Below are positions 61,204 through 64,000 of a stretch of 64,000 bases of DNA, one piece after another. Under the pieces are notes generated by a model. It saw only the letters and a program-made list of their open reading frames with translations. It searched no databases and was not told where the DNA came from. Position numbers and translations under genes: made by a program. This DNA is from an uncultured Lachnospiraceae bacterium (GTDB lineage Bacteria > Bacillota > Clostridia > Lachnospirales > Lachnospiraceae): assembly GCA_910589385.1 (NCBI GenBank), contig CAJUTU010000014.1:1-64000 (forward strand), written 5' to 3'. The first letter of the stretch is position 1. Each line of letters opens with the position of its first letter.

Positions 61204-61860
61204 TTATTCCCTTCCTATTATATCATTATCATCCAGACATGCCTGGATCGCCTCATTCAGGGAAAGCATCTTATCATCTAATTCTGAAACCATCTGCGCA
61301 CATTCCTGCAGTTCCCGGCTGATGTATTCTGGCGCATTCCCTTCGAATTTATAGTAGATTTTATGCTCCAGGCTTGCCCAGAAATCCATGGCAATCGTGC
61401 GAATCTGAATCTCCACCTTTGTATCCACTACACTGTCAGATAAAAAAATCGGTATAGACACAAGCATATGATAACTTTTATATCCACTCTCTTTCGGATT
61501 CCTGATATAATCCTTAATCGACAAAACCTTCAAGTCGCTTTGGTTCCCGATCATCTCTGCCAACCGGTAAATATCTGATGTAAAAGAGCAAATGACCCGC
61601 ACACCGGCAATATCATTGATATACTTTACCATATTCACGATGGAAGTCTCCCTTCCATAGCGCTTAAGCTTCTTCACAATGCTTTCCGGCGTCTTAATAC
61701 GCGTCTTAATATGCTCGATCGGATTATATTTATGTACATGCTGAAACTCATCATTCAAAATCTCAAGCTTTGTCCCAACTTCTTTTAAGGCCGCATTATA
61801 CAGGAAAATAACTGTTTTCCAACTATCTACATCTTCATAGTTCCTGATGGCGTCCTGCAT
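61204..61860 (-). CDS. Small alarmone synthetase (RelQ/YjbM-like)
   Basis: This 218-residue protein makes (p)ppGpp from ATP and GDP/GTP without a hydrolase domain. The synthetase signatures are RIKTPESIVKKLKRYG, IAGVRVICSF, ESGYKSYHMLV and VEIQIRTIAMDFWASLEHKIYYK. I use ATG 61860 (MQDAIRNYE) with AAAGGGG upstream; the longer frame adds about 30 residues without family similarity. Length and motifs match the RelQ/YjbM class. Confidence 0.93.
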   Translation of the reverse strand: MQDAIRNYEDVDSWKTVIFLYNAALKEVGTKLEILNDEFQHVHKYNPIEHIKTRIKTPESIVKKLKRYGRETSIVNMVKYINDIAGVRVICSFTSDIYRLAEMIGNQSDLKVLSIKDYIRNPKESGYKSYHMLVSIPIFLSDSVVDTKVEIQIRTIAMDFWASLEHKIYYKFEGNAPEYISRELQECAQMVSELDDKMLSLNEAIQACLDDNDIIGRE

Positions 61861-61961
61861 CTGTTGTTCCCCTTTCAGTCCGGCCACCTCCTTTTTTTGG
61901 TATAGTCCTATCATATCATGTAGAGACAATGTATTCAACAAAATTCGAAGCAATAATACTG

Positions 61962-63020
61962 TTATAATTCCAACTTCATATCGCCATAATGGATCCAGTT
62001 CTTTTTACGCATAAATTCGGAAATCCCCAACGTCAGGACAGCAGGGAGCAGAATCTGGATCACAATAATTTTGACCAGTACGATCAAGGGCTGCTCGGTC
62101 TGAACCATCACCTGCCATGTCATAAGCGGCCCCACCAACCCTGCCGTTCCCATACCAGATCCTGTCGCATTATTTGTCATATGAAGCAAAATCGTTCCAA
62201 CCGGTCCCAGAACTGCACTGGAGATTATCGCAGGAAGCCATATAAGCGGCCTGCGTACAATATTCGGAATCTGCAGCATGGAAGTCCCGATTCCCTGGGC
62301 AATCAATCCACTGAAACGATTTTCTCTGAAGCTTGCCACTGCAAAGCCTACCATATTGCAGCAGCATCCAATCGTAGCCGCTCCCGCCGCCAGTCCCGAC
62401 AGATTCAAGATAATCCCAAGCGCCGCCGAGCTGATCGGCAATGTCAGAATGATTCCCATCAATACAGAAACTACAATCCCCATAAGAAATGGCTGCTGTT
62501 CCGTGCCCCAGTTGATCAAAGAACCCAGCCAAGTCATAAACCGGGATATCGGAGGCCCTGCAAAGATCCCAACGACTGCCCCCACACCAATACATATCAA
62601 GGGAGTCAAAATAATATCCAACTTTGTCTTTCCACTGATCAAGATTCCGACTTCGATTGCCACATAAGCCGCCACAAAAGCGCCCAAAGGCTCGCCTGGG
62701 CCTGCAAATACCATGATACCACCAGACTGCATCACCTCGCCTGCCAGCATTTTACTTGCAAATGCGCCAATCATGCCTGCCGTTGCCGCCGATACCACGA
62801 TCAGATGATCCGCTTCAAATTTCCTTGCGACCCCAACACCAATCCCAGCGCCAGTCATAGCCGCCGCCATTTTTCCCGTGAGATAGATTAGATTCCCCAC
62901 GTCCCCGCCGGCAAATGTCCCAATCTGCTGTATGATCGTCCCAATGATCAAGGTCGCAAACAACCCTTGAGCCATCCCGCCAAGGCCATCCACAAAAATC
63001 CTGTCTAAAATGCTTTTCAT
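61962..63020 (-). CDS. PfoR-like PTS EIIC-domain membrane protein
   Basis: This 352-residue protein with about ten membrane segments belongs to the PTS_EIIC_2 (PF13303) family, which includes PfoR, a membrane protein linked to perfringolysin regulation in Clostridium perfringens. The glycine-rich pattern (LGGMAQGLFATLIIGTIIQQIG, AAMTGAGIGVGVA, MTNNATGSGMGTAGLVGPL) is typical. No EIIA, EIIB or metabolic gene is adjacent, so transport by a phosphotransferase route is doubtful. AGGAGAGAGAAG precedes the start. Confidence 0.88.
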   Translation of the reverse strand: MKSILDRIFVDGLGGMAQGLFATLIIGTIIQQIGTFAGGDVGNLIYLTGKMAAAMTGAGIGVGVARKFEADHLIVVSAATAGMIGAFASKMLAGEVMQSGGIMVFAGPGEPLGAFVAAYVAIEVGILISGKTKLDIILTPLICIGVGAVVGIFAGPPISRFMTWLGSLINWGTEQQPFLMGIVVSVLMGIILTLPISSAALGIILNLSGLAAGAATIGCCCNMVGFAVASFRENRFSGLIAQGIGTSMLQIPNIVRRPLIWLPAIISSAVLGPVGTILLHMTNNATGSGMGTAGLVGPLMTWQVMVQTEQPLIVLVKIIVIQILLPAVLTLGISEFMRKKNWIHYGDMKLEL

Positions 63021-63276
63021 CTTCTCTCTCCTATAATATATAACTGAATTAGGCAGCAGATTGATTCCCTGCCATTTGGATTCTGCAGGCGTTTTTCCGT
63101 CGAATCATCGCTTTACCTTGCTAAATTCCTTAAAGCATAACATGTTTTTGGAATTTTGTCATTATATTTTCTATCTATTATTTTTTATGTTTTATTTTTT
63201 GCGTCTCAATGTTATACTGTAAATCACCGGACAGGGTTCTTTCCGGAATCTACTGTATACAAGGAGATCTTTGCAT

Positions 63277-63540
63277 ATGTTCCGCCTATGGGGAAAAGAA
63301 TGGAAAAATAATCGTATGATCCGCGACACCGTAATCTGCGATGAAACCGACGATACACGTACACATAAAATATTTCATGCATTAGATGCCATCTGCTATG
63401 AATTTGACCTGAGTAAACCAATCTGGCTTGATTCTACAATTGCAGACTTTAAGCGTCACAGCAAAGCACGATTTTCGCAGGACAATTTTGTAGATTCTAT
63501 TGATTTCGATTATCTGGAAATCCAGATCATTGAAGAATAA
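63277..63540 (+). CDS. Small hypothetical protein
   Basis: I do not recognise this 87-residue acidic protein. The start ATG 63277 is 10 bp from AAGGAG; a TTG at 63271 is too close to that site. The sequence alternates charged and hydrophobic residues (VICDETDDTRTHKIFHALDAICYEFDL) and ends in an acidic strand (EIQIIEE), and has no membrane segment. It resembles small conserved clostridial proteins of unknown function in length only. Confidence 0.7.
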   Translation: MFRLWGKEWKNNRMIRDTVICDETDDTRTHKIFHALDAICYEFDLSKPIWLDSTIADFKRHSKARFSQDNFVDSIDFDYLEIQIIEE

Positions 63541-63615
63541 CCCTCTCTGCCTGTCCCCCGTATGCAAAAAGCTGCCGCCTGCCGTTTCTAACGCATACTA
63601 TGACATACTACAAAA

Positions 63616-63645
63616 GGAACTGTAAAGAAATTTCTCTACAGTTCC
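63616..63645 (-). terminator. Terminator of the FtsX/MacB-type permease gene
   Basis: GGAACTGTA (63616-63624) pairs with TACAGTTCC (63637-63645), extended by AGAAA/TTTCT with one mismatch; on the minus strand it is followed by TTTTG, about 45 bp past the permease stop. Confidence 0.8.
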
Positions 63646-63691
63646 CAAATTATGTTGCCTCATTCTAGCTTTTTTATTTATAACCACTGCC

Positions 63692-64000
63692 TTATTCATT
63701 TCGTATCGCAGCAAGCGGACTAAGCTTCATTGCCCTCAGAGCCGGGAAATATCCGGCAACCATGCCTACCAGCACCGCAAATCCCATTGACGCCATTACA
63801 AGCCACACCGGGATATAGGAAATATTGCTGTCCAGACCCATGGCGCTTCCATGCCCGGTTACGACATTGATGCCGAAGGACAACAAGAAGCTTAAAAGAT
63901 TCCCCAGCACACCCCCTATAAATCCGATAAATGCTGCTTCCAAAAGAAACATTTGTTTTATATTACGCAGACTGCAGCCAAGTACTTTGATCACCCCAAT
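63692..64000 (-). CDS. MacB/FtsX-type ABC transporter permease, C-terminal part (runs off right edge)
   Basis: The last 102 residues of a permease are visible. IKVLGCSLRNIKQMFLLEAAFIGFIGGVLG matches the GASRRDIxxLFLxEA motif of MacB/FtsX permeases, followed by a membrane helix (WLVMASMGFAVLVGMVAGYFPALRA) and the typical end LSPLAAIRNE. The frame is open to base 64000, so the gene starts beyond the window; the GTG near 63994 is internal. The substrate is unknown: such permeases export peptides, lipids or drugs. Confidence 0.9.
   Translation of the reverse strand: MGVIKVLGCSLRNIKQMFLLEAAFIGFIGGVLGNLLSFLLSFGINVVTGHGSAMGLDSNISYIPVWLVMASMGFAVLVGMVAGYFPALRAMKLSPLAAIRNE

Noticed and set aside
61989..62891. 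300-codon open frame antisense to the EIIC-like gene
   Set aside because: The opposite strand encodes a clear polytopic membrane protein; the antisense product is rich in His, Arg, Ser and Gln and has no family resemblance.

Overview
The window looks like chromosome from a gut-type Gram-positive anaerobe of the Clostridia, most likely a Lachnospiraceae relative. The evidence is AGGAGG-type ribosome binding sites before almost every gene, the IreB/RuvX/DUF1292 cluster, MtaB, RNase J, DUF4317, a CsbB/YfhO-type pair, hexuronate catabolism genes and MsmX-type sugar ABC transport. This assignment is inference from gene content; there is no rRNA here.

Layout. (1) 1-3.5 kb is the right end of an integrative element: a DnaC/IstB-like ATPase fragment, a TnpW-like small gene whose ATG appears mutated to ATC, an AT-rich orphan membrane protein, and a large serine recombinase whose end abuts the 3' tail of an apparently interrupted gene. 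(2) 3.6-10.8 kb holds an AIM24/TIGR00266 protein, a structured intergenic repeat, a two-component system with a clear promoter, a DedA protein, a PduO-type cobalamin adenosyltransferase behind a long structured leader with a candidate 32-residue peptide, an RlaP-type nucleotidyltransferase and a cyclophilin. (3) 10.8-22.3 kb is RNA and core maintenance: U32 TrhP-like protein, TrmR, RNase J, DUF1292, RuvX, IreB, MtaB, an HPr-like protein without its histidine, ThiI with a NifS-type desulfurase, RsmE, PrmA and an Rrf2 regulator. The TrhP/TrmR pair should make 5-methoxyuridine at tRNA position 34, and NifS/ThiI 4-thiouridine.

(4) 23-35.6 kb is a glucuronide locus. A divergent AraC regulator faces a seven-gene operon: GH2 glycosidase, GPH symporter, HAD phosphatase-like protein, GH3 glycosidase, UxuA, UxuB, UxaC. 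A glucuronide would be imported and hydrolysed, and glucuronate converted through fructuronate and mannonate to 2-keto-3-deoxygluconate; the KDG kinase and aldolase are not in this window. (5) 35.6-42 kb has a glycosyltransferase/YfhO pair (likely teichoic-acid or other wall glycosylation), purC behind a structured leader, and a DUF4317 pair. (6) 42-55.5 kb is an alpha-glucoside locus: AraC regulator, two GH13 alpha-glucosidases, a third GH13 enzyme, an ABC importer (lipoprotein, two permeases, DUF624 protein, MsmX-type ATPase) and a LacI regulator.

(7) 55.6-64 kb holds tRNA-Leu(UAG), a dCache-GGDEF diguanylate cyclase, a YfcE phosphodiesterase, RdgB, a THUMP-type rRNA methyltransferase, an Asn-rich mini-protein, a DUF1700/HAAS protein, a small alarmone synthetase, a PfoR-like EIIC protein, a small orphan, and the C-terminus of a MacB/FtsX-type permease running off the right edge.

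I found no CRISPR array, no complete insertion sequence and no convincing defence system. The less explained signals are the structured intergenic RNAs (4.4, 8.4-8.7, 17.4, 39.3, 48.1 kb), the PduO leader peptide, and the decayed integrative element.
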